From a virus: a DNA stretch of 25,904 nt. The notes under the pieces are model-generated. The model saw only the letters and a list, made by a program, of their open reading frames with translations, did no database searches and was not told the DNA's origin. The position numbers and the translations under genes are program-made. The DNA is taken from positions 1-25,904 of IMG/VR virus record IMGVR_UViG_3300047548_000793; one strand, 5' to 3'. Position 1 is the first letter of the stretch. Every line of letters begins with the position of its first letter. Shown in pieces: positions 1 to 7,528 of this stretch.

Positions 1-48
1 GTCCTGCGTATCCTCGATTTGAAGGGACTTTTTGACGAGAAAAAGATA

Positions 49-525
49 CTAATCGTCTCTGAGTTTAGAATCGCGATTTTTCGGGAAGGACGCTAAGATT
101 TCGCGATCGAGCGCGGATTCCGCCGCTTTTCTTTCCGCCGCCGTTAATTTATCCTCCGCCTCTTTGTGCTTCGCTTTCCACGCCTCGATCTTACTTTCGA
201 GATCCCTCTCGCGATCGCTTGCGCTTCCGCCGGCTTCCTTCTTCGCTTTACTGACCAACGCCTCTACGACCTTATCCGGATCGTCGCCCTCTACCTCGAT
301 GTTATGCTTTCGCTTGACCTCTTTAATGAGCATTTCTTCTCCCGCCTTCTTACCCTCGTTATACTTCGATCGATCCCTCGCCGTTAGCGTCGTATCGTCG
401 AATACTTGAAGTTTATCGTCGATCTCTACGTCCTTCTCCTCCTTGTGCGAAATCGCCTCTTTTAGTTTCGCGCTATCGATTTTAAGGAGTTGCGCGATTT
501 TAGTTATCGTTGCTTCTTTCAGCAT
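49..525 (-). CDS. Scaffold-like phage head protein, possibly cut short by an amber codon
   Basis: Product of 158 residues, highly charged and rich in Lys, Glu and Ala. Residues about 90-145 look like a long coiled coil, as in phage scaffolding proteins that guide capsid assembly. It lies downstream of terminase, portal and a ferritin-like gene, where a scaffold gene is expected before the major capsid gene. The frame ends in TAG at 49-51, but the same frame stays open from base 48 to the window edge and encodes charged, protein-like sequence (YLFLVKKSLQIEDTQD). Scaffold proteins of this type usually continue past this point. The TAG may therefore be a mutation, a readthrough site or a sequencing error. 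Role inferred from context and composition. Confidence 0.6.
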   Translation of the reverse strand: MLKEATITKIAQLLKIDSAKLKEAISHKEEKDVEIDDKLQVFDDTTLTARDRSKYNEGKKAGEEMLIKEVKRKHNIEVEGDDPDKVVEALVSKAKKEAGGSASDRERDLESKIEAWKAKHKEAEDKLTAAERKAAESALDREILASFPKNRDSKLRDD

Positions 526-552
526 TTTTTCTGTTTTTGGATGGGTGATGAA

Positions 553-966
553 TTATTCGGCGGGGAAAAGCATTTCGCCGGTATTCGCGCTCTGCTCGTT
601 AAAGATCTCAGCGCGATATTCCGGGATTTTGACGTTCACCTTCAAAGGCTTTCCGACCTTCAAAAGTTTACCGGTATAAACGACCTTCCCGCCTTTTTCG
701 TCGTATTCCTTCTGTACTTTGTAGAGATCGTACAGTTTATATCCCTCCCGGACTTTTTCGGGTCTTTTGATCGCTGGACCGGAAGGCGTCTCGATCGGCT
801 TCTCGAAGGATTTAAGCAGGGACTTTTTGATATCCGCGAGGATCTTCTTTTGATCCGCTTCGCTTATTTCGTCGATTTCGAACAGCTGTAGAATTTCCTC
901 CTCGCCGCGTTCGACGTAAACGGGCCCGTATTTTTTGACGGCCTCCGCTAATTGATTTTTGTTCAT
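553..966 (-). CDS. Unknown protein of the head module
   Basis: Product of 137 residues, not recognised. The start chosen is the ATG at 966 (MNKNQLAEAVKKYG), because the longer frame to 1068 would run back into the upstream ferritin-like gene, whose stop is at 992. The N-terminal half is helical and acidic (GEEEILQLFEIDEISEADQKK). The C-terminal half has alternating Lys/Val patterns (KVVYTGKLLKVGKPLKVNVK) that suggest beta strands. It lies between the ferritin-like gene and the scaffold-like gene, 27 bases before the latter, and is probably co-transcribed from the promoter at 1521-1554. A structural or assembly role is likely from position only. Confidence 0.75.
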   Translation of the reverse strand: MNKNQLAEAVKKYGPVYVERGEEEILQLFEIDEISEADQKKILADIKKSLLKSFEKPIETPSGPAIKRPEKVREGYKLYDLYKVQKEYDEKGGKVVYTGKLLKVGKPLKVNVKIPEYRAEIFNEQSANTGEMLFPAE

Positions 967-991
967 AGATATGATGAATTGTTGATGACGC

Positions 992-1489
992 TTACTTACC
1001 CATTTCCTGATCGAATAAAAGGATCTCGCCCGTTCCCTTCGCGATCTCATAGCGTTGTAAGAGATCACCGGCTTCGCCGACGCTTGAAGTCTGGATTTTG
1101 ATAAACTCGAGCAATAACGGTTCGCTTACGCAATCCTCGCTTCCGTCCGTATCCATTTCCTTATAGGCCTTTACGTACGTTTGAAGGAGTTTCAGTTCCG
1201 TATCGTAATACAGATTTAAAGCGTCCTCGAGATTGATAACGGTATCCGTAATTTGATAGGACGGAACACTATTTAAGACGCTACCCATATCGTTTACGAA
1301 GTCGCGAATCTTTTTATAGTGTCCGAATTCGGAATCGCTTTCGCTCTCAAAAAACTTCTGTGAACCGAAAAATCCCGTCGCTTGTAACTGATTTGCGATG
1401 TGGATATAGAGATAATGGGCGTAGATTTCTTCCCCGGATAACATCTGCCATAAAGCCAGGGAGGAAGCGGGCAAAACAGGTTTTTTCAT
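992..1489 (-). CDS. Ferritin-like protein in the phage head module
   Basis: Product of 165 residues, about the length of bacterial ferritin. Visible ferritin features, in order: GEEIYAHYLYIHI (E20/E21, helix A), SEFGHYKKI (E54 and H57, the ExxH of helix B), LYYDTELKLLQTY (E98, helix C), FIKIQTSSVGEAGDLL (helix D) and a tail, GTGEILLFDQEM, resembling the GEGLYFIDKEL tail of E. coli FtnA as remembered. Most ferroxidase-type ligands are thus present, while the Glu-Gln pair of helix D appears to be Ser-Ser, with E139 nearby. Ferritins oxidise and store iron as 24-subunit shells. It is the first gene after the promoter at 1521-1554 and sits between portal and scaffold-like genes, which suggests a structural or virion-associated role. 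Iron binding is not proven. Confidence 0.72.
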   Translation of the reverse strand: MKKPVLPASSLALWQMLSGEEIYAHYLYIHIANQLQATGFFGSQKFFESESDSEFGHYKKIRDFVNDMGSVLNSVPSYQITDTVINLEDALNLYYDTELKLLQTYVKAYKEMDTDGSEDCVSEPLLLEFIKIQTSSVGEAGDLLQRYEIAKGTGEILLFDQEMGK

Positions 1490-1520
1490 GGTATTGATAA
1501 ATTGATCGGGAATAGAGACC

Positions 1521-1554
1521 TAAATATAGTAACTTTTAATCTCCTGCAAACAAA
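1521..1554 (-). promoter_or_regulatory. Bacteroidota-type promoter of the ferritin/scaffold unit
   Basis: On the minus strand, TTTG (1551-1554) is followed after 22 bases by TATATTTA (1521-1528), close to the -7 consensus TAnnTTTG. AGTTAC lies directly upstream of the -7 box as a half-site of the palindrome found in the promoters at 13202, 17627 and 22818. The ATG at 1489 follows after about 30 bases. The stretch AAGTTCGC just upstream of the -33 box recurs near 22860 and 18220. Confidence 0.65.
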
Positions 1555-1566
1555 GTAAGCGAACTT

Positions 1567-3324
1567 TTACGCGTCGACGGTTTTTGGTTTTGGTTTACCT
1601 TCCGGATTATTCTTTTCGTCTGCGTTCCCTTCGTCTCCCTCGTCTCCCTCGTCTCCTTCGTCCGGATTATTCGGATCGGCGCCCTTCATCGCGTCTTGAG
1701 CCTTTTGAAGGTTTTCCTGCAGCTTCTCTCCCTGCTCCTCGCAGTACTCCTCGAATTCGGTTCTCAGTTTATCGACGGGAGCGAGTAGGATTTCGGGATC
1801 GGCCTTTGTTTGCACCCAGTCGGCGTACCAGATTTTTTTCATTTTTACGTCTGCCGGCGCGTTACTGAGATCGTTTAAATGGATATGTTTATACGGTTCA
1901 ACCCGCGCGAGTTTACTATACTTCTCGAGTTCGAGGGCGTTCGCGGAATATCTCGCCTGCAAATAATCGTTATAAAGATCGTCCAGGGCGGACGTAGGCG
2001 CACCATTTTTACGGGCGTCCTCGTATTTTTTCCAAAGTTCGTCCGGCGTTTCGATAAGGTACCTTTTCCCGTACGTGATCGACGCTCCTTTAAAGCCACT
2101 ACCGAAAAGGATAGATCCGATCATATTAACGACGAAGGTTTCCATGACCTCGGCGGAATCGGAGAAGCAGTTCAGTTTGTCGTTCACCGGTTGTACGTCA
2201 ATGAATTTCCCCGTCGCCGTTTCGTTCTTCTGGTCCTCGAGTTGATGCGTACCCCAGATCGTTTGATACATACCGTTTTCGAGGAGGCGAAGTTCCGCGT
2301 CCATCTTATCCCATCCTTGAATGTCGGGCGTAATAAAACCGCCAACGTTCGGCGCGAGTAACGGCTGATCCTTATCCTGCGGAACGGGCAAATAAACCGT
2401 TTCGCTCGGATCGGTGCGCTGCTTTAGACCCGTTCCCTTACAGAACGTGCAATCGGAACCCATCAGGATTTTCGTTCCCTTACACTCAGGGCAAGCGGAT
2501 TGGTACGTCCAAAATTGAGGGAACCCGAAGTAGTTCTTAAAGATATTTTTTACGGATCCCTGCAGTAGGAATTGATCGGCCTTCTCGATCACTTCGTCGA
2601 TATTGGATACGTAAAAGCCTTTTACGGGATCGTAAATATCGGAAATGATCATCGCCGGAACTTGCAGGAAATAGTTCAGATAGGTCTCTCCCGGAATCTC
2701 CCGTACTTCGTTTTCCATTAACTCGACGATCCGATCGCTTACGTCGTCGACGACGCGATAAAGGCGATCTTTCGTCCCTTTCCCCTGAGCGACGAGACGA
2801 TCGATCCGCGCGTCCCGATTAAAGATCACGTATTCGAGTTTCCTTCCTTCCGGCAAATAATCGAACACGTCGGAGACGGCTTTATACGTCGGATATACTT
2901 TCCCCTGGGCGTTTATTTCGATAAAAATAAGGCCCATAGGATCGTACGCCATAGCGGGCATCCAAAAGACTTGTAGCCATTTACGGACGGAATAACCGAA
3001 CGAAACGTTGGCGCAATAGTCCTTCATTACCTCCGCCTGGCGATCCGGAAGGTTGTAATACGTCGATCCTCCTTTCGCGGCGAATACCTTATCGATAGGC
3101 CGGAGGAGGCGGGAAAATAGATCCTTATTGGAAACGGCGTATTTCTTACGGGTGGCGACGAGATCCTGAGGTTCGAACTGATTGATCCGTCCGATATGCT
3201 CCTCGAGTTTAACGCCCTTCACGTGCATGAGCGCCTTATCGGTGTAATCCTTAATTTTTTTGAGTTTTTTTTCGTTCGGCGGATTCGAAATGATTTCAAA
3301 GATTCTGCGATTGTCGAGGATCAT
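1567..3324 (-). CDS. Portal protein with an inserted zinc-knuckle motif
   Basis: Product of 585 residues, in the size range of portal proteins, which form the dodecameric DNA gate of the head. It starts 11 bases after the end of the large terminase gene, the usual position. Residues 278-298 hold two Cys pairs, CPEC and CTFC, each followed by KGT, like a DnaJ-type zinc knuckle. The C-terminal 40 residues are acidic, with DEG repeated four times, coded by a 9-base tandem repeat near 1631-1665. No portal motif is decisive by eye, so the call rests on size, neighbours and resemblance to Bacteroidota phage portals. There is no recognisable head-maturation protease in the window. Confidence 0.75.
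   Translation of the reverse strand: MILDNRRIFEIISNPPNEKKLKKIKDYTDKALMHVKGVKLEEHIGRINQFEPQDLVATRKKYAVSNKDLFSRLLRPIDKVFAAKGGSTYYNLPDRQAEVMKDYCANVSFGYSVRKWLQVFWMPAMAYDPMGLIFIEINAQGKVYPTYKAVSDVFDYLPEGRKLEYVIFNRDARIDRLVAQGKGTKDRLYRVVDDVSDRIVELMENEVREIPGETYLNYFLQVPAMIISDIYDPVKGFYVSNIDEVIEKADQFLLQGSVKNIFKNYFGFPQFWTYQSACPECKGTKILMGSDCTFCKGTGLKQRTDPSETVYLPVPQDKDQPLLAPNVGGFITPDIQGWDKMDAELRLLENGMYQTIWGTHQLEDQKNETATGKFIDVQPVNDKLNCFSDSAEVMETFVVNMIGSILFGSGFKGASITYGKRYLIETPDELWKKYEDARKNGAPTSALDDLYNDYLQARYSANALELEKYSKLARVEPYKHIHLNDLSNAPADVKMKKIWYADWVQTKADPEILLAPVDKLRTEFEEYCEEQGEKLQENLQKAQDAMKGADPNNPDEGDEGDEGDEGNADEKNNPEGKPKPKTVDA
1631..1665. repeat. 9-base tandem repeat in the portal gene
   Basis: About three and a half copies of a unit close to TCGTCTCCC in tandem. 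In the portal frame they encode Asp-Glu-Gly repeats in the acidic tail. Such short in-frame repeats change copy number easily, so tail length may vary among relatives. Confidence 0.8.
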
Positions 3325-3335
3325 TAGAGTACGGT

Positions 3336-4886
3336 TTATTGAGTTATTACGATGTATTTAGCTTGCTTCGATTTATATTGCTGGAATTCATTCGCGAGTA
3401 GCGTCATTATAAAGTAACGTTTCGCGTCGGAAAAATGGCCATACTGCTCATAACTTACGCCGGTGCTCGAATCCTTCACTTTCGTTTTTTGCATTTTCCC
3501 CTCCTTGTCGTGCTTCACAGAATAATAGTCCTCAATACTCACAACGCAGGACGGGTCAATCCGAATGCTGAACCCCAGTAACTCACTCTCGTAAATTTCG
3601 TTTATAAAGTTAGCACTCAGGGCGATCTCGGGCATAGATTTTTTAACTCGTGTGATAACTTTATATCCGGACTGCTTTAAAACTTCGATAAACTTATCGA
3701 AAAACGAGGCGGAATTCGCGTCTACGGTAGATCTCGCGGAAGCGGAGGGATCGCCGTAAATATAAACGATGTTTGCGTACTTCAACCGATCGAGATACTT
3801 CGCGAGGAGGATCGACGCCTTCACCGCATTGTTATTCGGGGACTTCGCCGGGATTTCGTGAATCTGTCGGATTTCCTTTCCGCTGACCTGCCAGACGGAA
3901 CAAGTAACGTACGGGGAGACGTTATTATCGAGGGAAACGTGAATCGTCGTCGACGAATCGTAAGGCGTAGGCGTTACGTGTTTCAGCGTGCTGAATCCGC
4001 TCCAAAACTCGCCTCCGGCCTGAACGGGTTTCGGATTTTGCTGATAAAGGGCCTCGTACGTCCGGACGGATTTTTTCCGGACGTTGAGTAATTTTTCTTT
4101 CGAGTGTCGTTCGGGCCATAACGCTTCGCCCTCCTTCCGGGGATCGTCTGGGTGGCCTATACCGGTTTTAATCGCCGGGAGGAGGAGAACTTCCCAATCT
4201 TCGCCGCCCTCCTCCATTTGCTTTATAATTCGTCCGGAAAGGTCGTTAACGTCCCATCTCGTTTGCGTTATCAGGACCCGGGAGTTATTATGAAGTCGGG
4301 TAGAGAGGACGTCGGTATACCAATTCCAGTTCCTTTCCTGATACGTCGGGGACATGGCCTCGATCGCGTCCTTTACCGGATCGTCGATGATCGCGACGTC
4401 TGCGGGTGTACCGGTGAGCGATCCACCCACGCCTACGGTTTTCAAAAATCCGCCGTATCGAACGACTTCGAATAATTCGTTAGTCCGTACCCACTTCCCG
4501 GAATCGTCTTTATCCGCGCCGATTTTCGTATCGGGGAAAATATCCCGATATACGGGCTCGTCGATAATACGCTGACAATCCCGATTAAAGGAATTCGCGA
4601 GATGGGCGGAATAGGACGCGAGGACGATCTTCGTTTTCGGATTACGGCCCAAAATAAATGCGGGAAGGCAACGGGATACGAGTTCCGACTTCCCATGCTG
4701 AGGGGGCATGAACACCATAAGGCGCTGGATCTCTCCCCGGACGAACCGATCGAGATAGTCGCATAATAGTCGATGGTGCCAATTCGCTTCGTAAGACGGA
4801 CGGACGTACTCGACGAAATCGAGGAGGTTACGCCTTCCGAGTTCGGCTCTTACGTTGCAATCGAGCAAGTGTTCTAAGTTCTGCAT
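3336..4886 (-). CDS. terL: Terminase large subunit
   Basis: Product of 516 residues, normal for the DNA-packaging motor that cuts concatemers and pumps DNA into the prohead. The N-terminal ATPase half has a Walker A-like PPQHGKSE at 61-68 and a Walker B DVAIIDD ending at 169, followed by a TQTRWDVNDLSGR segment typical of this terminase family. The C-terminal half looks like the RNase H-fold nuclease, with acidic residues in SLDNN and YGDPSAS. The start overlaps the small-subunit gene by 59 bases. It is probably transcribed from the promoter at 7484-7517 with the modification genes upstream, which places DNA modification and packaging in one unit. Confidence 0.93.
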   Translation of the reverse strand: MQNLEHLLDCNVRAELGRRNLLDFVEYVRPSYEANWHHRLLCDYLDRFVRGEIQRLMVFMPPQHGKSELVSRCLPAFILGRNPKTKIVLASYSAHLANSFNRDCQRIIDEPVYRDIFPDTKIGADKDDSGKWVRTNELFEVVRYGGFLKTVGVGGSLTGTPADVAIIDDPVKDAIEAMSPTYQERNWNWYTDVLSTRLHNNSRVLITQTRWDVNDLSGRIIKQMEEGGEDWEVLLLPAIKTGIGHPDDPRKEGEALWPERHSKEKLLNVRKKSVRTYEALYQQNPKPVQAGGEFWSGFSTLKHVTPTPYDSSTTIHVSLDNNVSPYVTCSVWQVSGKEIRQIHEIPAKSPNNNAVKASILLAKYLDRLKYANIVYIYGDPSASARSTVDANSASFFDKFIEVLKQSGYKVITRVKKSMPEIALSANFINEIYESELLGFSIRIDPSCVVSIEDYYSVKHDKEGKMQKTKVKDSSTGVSYEQYGHFSDAKRYFIMTLLANEFQQYKSKQAKYIVITQ

Positions 4887-5232
4887 CCGTTAGTTTACTT
4901 AGGTCCGGGGTATTCGTTGCGTTAAGACTTTCGCCGTCCGTCGTATGATCTATGTCGAGAGGTTGCTTCGGCTTCCCGTATACGCGATCGAGAAGGGCGT
5001 TAAATGCGGACGTGTCTCCCTTCCGCGCCTTCTGAATTTGGGAAAGCGTTATAATGTCCATTTGCGTAAGTACTTCGACTTTACCGGATGCGGGATTCTT
5101 TATTTTTTCGGAAGCCTCGAGCCATTTCCGGATGATCGTCGACGCGTTAAGCGTCCCTTTCGGCCTACCGTTTGGGTTCCCGGATTGGCCTTTTTTAAAG
5201 CCTTTTCCTATCAGGTTTTCTGGGTTTGGCAT
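4828..5232 (-). CDS. terS: Terminase small subunit-like protein (DUF5681-type N-terminus)
   Basis: Product of 134 residues. The N-terminus carries KGQSGNPNGRPKGT (residues 14-27), the signature of the DUF5681 domain, commonly found in genes just before phage large terminase genes. The middle (STIIRKWLEASEKIKN ... LSQIQKARKGDTSAFNALLDRVYGK) is helical, as expected for a DNA-recognition subunit. The basic C-terminus overlaps the large-subunit gene. The cos or pac site it would recognise was not identified. The role is inferred mainly from position and the DUF5681 motif. Confidence 0.8.
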   Translation of the reverse strand: MPNPENLIGKGFKKGQSGNPNGRPKGTLNASTIIRKWLEASEKIKNPASGKVEVLTQMDIITLSQIQKARKGDTSAFNALLDRVYGKPKQPLDIDHTTDGESLNATNTPDLSKLTDAELRTLARLQRKSRTRKA

Positions 5233-5257
5233 TTCGCTGCTTTTTCGTTGTTTAACC

Positions 5258-6283
5258 TTAGATCTTTGATAACCATTGTAAATAGATCTGACGGCTTATA
5301 TTGGCCATCATCACCGGGAGGACGCTACGTCCCATAACGGATATGCCGTTTATGTCTAAAAAGTCGTAATCGTTCGGGAACGAACAAAGTAGACGAACCT
5401 CCGAAAGATTCAATTTTCGCTTTTGTAGAGGATGGCATACTCCCGCCGTTGCTACGTTGGAATCGCTCTCGAGAATCGTATAACAAGGTTTCTCTAAATA
5501 GGGTTTTTTAAGACTGAAACGTACCGGATGCGAGCCGAAACTGAATTCATCCCATAGAGGGCCTATCGAGAATTTTTCGATACTCTCTCCTCCCTCATCC
5601 CAAAACTTTTTTGTAGCGTCGAATCCTACTTGCGGACAATCAAAGTCCAGGACCAGGCGCGGAAGGCTGAACTCCTTACGATGCCCGATTATGAAAACCC
5701 GATTTCTGATCTGAGGGATTCCCATACTCGCGGCGTAAAGTAAAAACGCTTGTACGTTATACTCCGCCGATAATCGGGTGACGATATTTTTCAGATAGCT
5801 TCTCGCGTTTCCCTTCATAAGGCCCGAGACGTTCTCGAGGAGAAAAACCTTCGGTTTGAGTTTTTCTATCGTATCGCAGTAGACGTAAACGAGATCGTCC
5901 TTTACTTGCTGCTTCCCTTCGTATTCGGAGACTTTACCCCATAGCTTTTCACGTGCGCCGACGGTAGAAAAGGCCGCGCAGGGAGGAGAACCATCCAAAA
6001 GGTCCAGTTTATAAAGTTCCTCCGGGAGATCAGTCCGCTTATTGAACTCGCGTATATCCTCGAGGTAAAAGTATTTCGGATTGTGGTTCGCTTTGTAAAC
6101 CTTCGAGTAATGATCCGTAAACTCGACGCCTCCGAGGTGATCGTATCCCGCCAACTTATATCCCATCGTCGAACCTCCTCCGCAAACGAATGTCCCGAAC
6201 ACCTTTTTTCCATGGTACGGGACTTTTAAGGGATCGGAAAGGTTCCATTCGAGAGGGAAAATATTTTCTGTTACTTTTTGCAT
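5258..6283 (-). CDS. DNA cytosine-5 methyltransferase with unusual motif X (GRSV)
   Basis: Product of 341 residues. Motifs of C5 methyltransferases in order: motif I GTFVCGGGSTMGYKLAG (30-46, cofactor binding), motif IV GSPPCAAFS with catalytic C102, motif VI ENV (150-152), motif VIII QIRNR (191-195), target-recognition region about 205-290, and motif X GRSVLPVMM (318-326). Motif X is normally GNSV, so Asn is replaced by Arg319 next to the cofactor pocket. The start overlaps the CmoA-like gene by 13 bases, so the two are very likely co-translated. Usual role: methylation of cytosine in phage DNA, to evade host restriction or mark DNA for packaging. With the neighbour, transfer of a carboxymethyl group is possible. 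Target sequence unknown; no partner nuclease is visible. Confidence 0.92.
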   Translation of the reverse strand: MQKVTENIFPLEWNLSDPLKVPYHGKKVFGTFVCGGGSTMGYKLAGYDHLGGVEFTDHYSKVYKANHNPKYFYLEDIREFNKRTDLPEELYKLDLLDGSPPCAAFSTVGAREKLWGKVSEYEGKQQVKDDLVYVYCDTIEKLKPKVFLLENVSGLMKGNARSYLKNIVTRLSAEYNVQAFLLYAASMGIPQIRNRVFIIGHRKEFSLPRLVLDFDCPQVGFDATKKFWDEGGESIEKFSIGPLWDEFSFGSHPVRFSLKKPYLEKPCYTILESDSNVATAGVCHPLQKRKLNLSEVRLLCSFPNDYDFLDINGISVMGRSVLPVMMANISRQIYLQWLSKI

Positions 6284-6909
6284 AAATAGCCTTTAAAGTT
6301 TAGGTATTTAAAAAACGGCTCTATCGTCGTAAAGCCAGCCTCTTTGAGGAGATCGATATTATCTTTCGATTCAAGGCTATTCATCATAGCACGGAGATCG
6401 TATTCCTTCGCGAGAATCTCCTCCGGCGTAAAAACGTTCCGCTTATACTGATAATTCGAGAAGGTGAACACCTCTTGTATGATCCCGTTTGCGCATATTT
6501 CCTTTTCGCAGAAGATAAAGGCCCCGTTTTTATAGAGAGATCGATAGACTTTTCGGAGGACTTCAATACGTTTGGCGTAGTCTATGAACTGCAGGGTGAA
6601 TACTGAATAAATAAGATTCGTCTCCGGAATAACGAAATCCGGGTCTGTTATATCCTGTACGCGAAGATCCAGACCGTCGATAAACTGAGCCGGAGTAATA
6701 TCGTATCCGATAACGGGACAGTTATACGCTTCGTGAACAGCTTTGAGTAGTTTCCCGGAAGTACAACCCAGATCGATAGGCGTAACGCCGCTTTTAATGA
6801 AAAAACTGCTTATGTTGATAATCAGGGAATGAAGTACGGAATAACCGTATATGCTTCCGCTGATATGGTGATCAAAATCCTTTACCGTATCGAAGGAAAA
6901 TTTACTCAT
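6271..6909 (-). CDS. CmoA-like enzyme (possible carboxy-SAM synthase)
   Basis: Product of 212 residues, a class I SAM-binding fold. It matches E. coli CmoA (from memory) along its length: FDHHISGSIYGYSVLHSLI near the N-terminus, DLGC at 46-49, VFTLQFID (103-110) against NFTLQFLE, NGAFIFCEKE (128-137) against GGALVLSEKF, YKR at 155-157, and a C-terminus LLKEAGF ... FFKYLNFKG against RLHNAGF ... WFQCFNFGS. CmoA converts SAM and prephenate to carboxy-SAM, used in bacteria for wobble-uridine modification of tRNA. In an ungapped alignment the Arg that holds the carboxylate (R199 in CmoA, from memory) falls on E169, and Arg appears one helix turn later (R173). The cofactor made is therefore uncertain. 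It overlaps both neighbouring genes. Confidence 0.75.
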   Translation of the reverse strand: MSKFSFDTVKDFDHHISGSIYGYSVLHSLIINISSFFIKSGVTPIDLGCTSGKLLKAVHEAYNCPVIGYDITPAQFIDGLDLRVQDITDPDFVIPETNLIYSVFTLQFIDYAKRIEVLRKVYRSLYKNGAFIFCEKEICANGIIQEVFTFSNYQYKRNVFTPEEILAKEYDLRAMMNSLESKDNIDLLKEAGFTTIEPFFKYLNFKGYLCKK

Positions 6910-7453
6910 TGAAAAGTAGCTTTAATACGGCTTCCTCGTTTGTTTTCGCGATCGATTGAAGTCTATCTTTTACGCGCCAATAATCTTCCTCCGAAAACTT
7001 CAACTTTATTTCCATATCCGTATCGAGATCCTCGAAATCGATCTCCTGGTTCTTCGCGGAGTAGTTTATTTCGGAAACTTTCGGAACGTCAAGGCCCCAG
7101 TTCGAGAGAGGGCCCATTTCCCATTCATTGGCGAGGGATTCCCAGTCCCACTCGCCGAAGCCGATATTATCCCGGATCAGAAACTCGTTCCGCTTTTCCT
7201 CCGTCCAATCGTCCGCGAGGGTTACGGGAATTTCTTTAAGTCCTACCTCCTTCGCAGCTTTAAGACGCATATTCCCGCCGAGGACGACGAACTTCCCGTC
7301 CGTATCCGTATAACAAACGAGAGGACGCTTTTCGAGCATCTCCGGGAAGTCCCGTATCGAATCGACGAGTTTTCGGAATTTCTCGTCCTTAATCAGGCGC
7401 GGATTTTTCGGGTTCGGTTTGATTTTTTTTAAGGGGACAGACTGTATAACCAT
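6902..7453 (-). CDS. ParB/sulfiredoxin-fold domain protein
   Basis: Product of 183 residues from the ATG at 7453. The longer frame begins at a TTG at 7465 and is less likely. The N-terminus (VIQSVPLKKIKPNPKNPRLI ... KLVDSIRDFPEM) and VVLGGNMRLKAAKEVGLKEIPV (about 60-81) are the ParB-like nuclease fold, with GGNMRLKA as the signature. DNWTEEK-type and NEFLIRDNIGFGEWD segments are common in phage versions. Such genes often sit before phage methyltransferase and terminase genes; their exact role is unclear (DNA binding or nicking). It is first in the unit from the promoter at 7484-7517 and overlaps the CmoA-like gene by 8 bases. Confidence 0.87.
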   Translation of the reverse strand: MVIQSVPLKKIKPNPKNPRLIKDEKFRKLVDSIRDFPEMLEKRPLVCYTDTDGKFVVLGGNMRLKAAKEVGLKEIPVTLADDWTEEKRNEFLIRDNIGFGEWDWESLANEWEMGPLSNWGLDVPKVSEINYSAKNQEIDFEDLDTDMEIKLKFSEEDYWRVKDRLQSIAKTNEEAVLKLLFNE

Positions 7454-7483
7454 AAGGGATATCAAAAGTTATTATTTGTTCCG

Positions 7484-7517
7484 TAAAGATATTAAACGGC
7501 GCAAACAGATAAACAAA
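7484..7517 (-). promoter_or_regulatory. Bacteroidota-type promoter of the modification/packaging unit
   Basis: On the minus strand, TTTG (7514-7517) and TATCTTTA (7484-7491) are separated by 22 bases, the same spacing as at 1521-1554. The upstream flank TTACTTACTTTGTTT resembles the other phage promoters, but the GTAACT palindrome is absent here. This suggests a different control class, possibly late expression. Confidence 0.65.
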
Positions 7518-7528
7518 GTAAGTAAACT

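Noticed and set aside
553-1068. Longer N-terminus of the unknown head-module gene
   Set aside because: The extra 34 residues lie over the end of the ferritin-like gene and are Arg/Ser-rich and unlike the rest; ATG at 966 fits the gap.
5258-6909. Restriction-modification system
   Set aside because: No restriction nuclease lies beside the methyltransferase; neighbours are ParB-like, CmoA-like and terminase genes.
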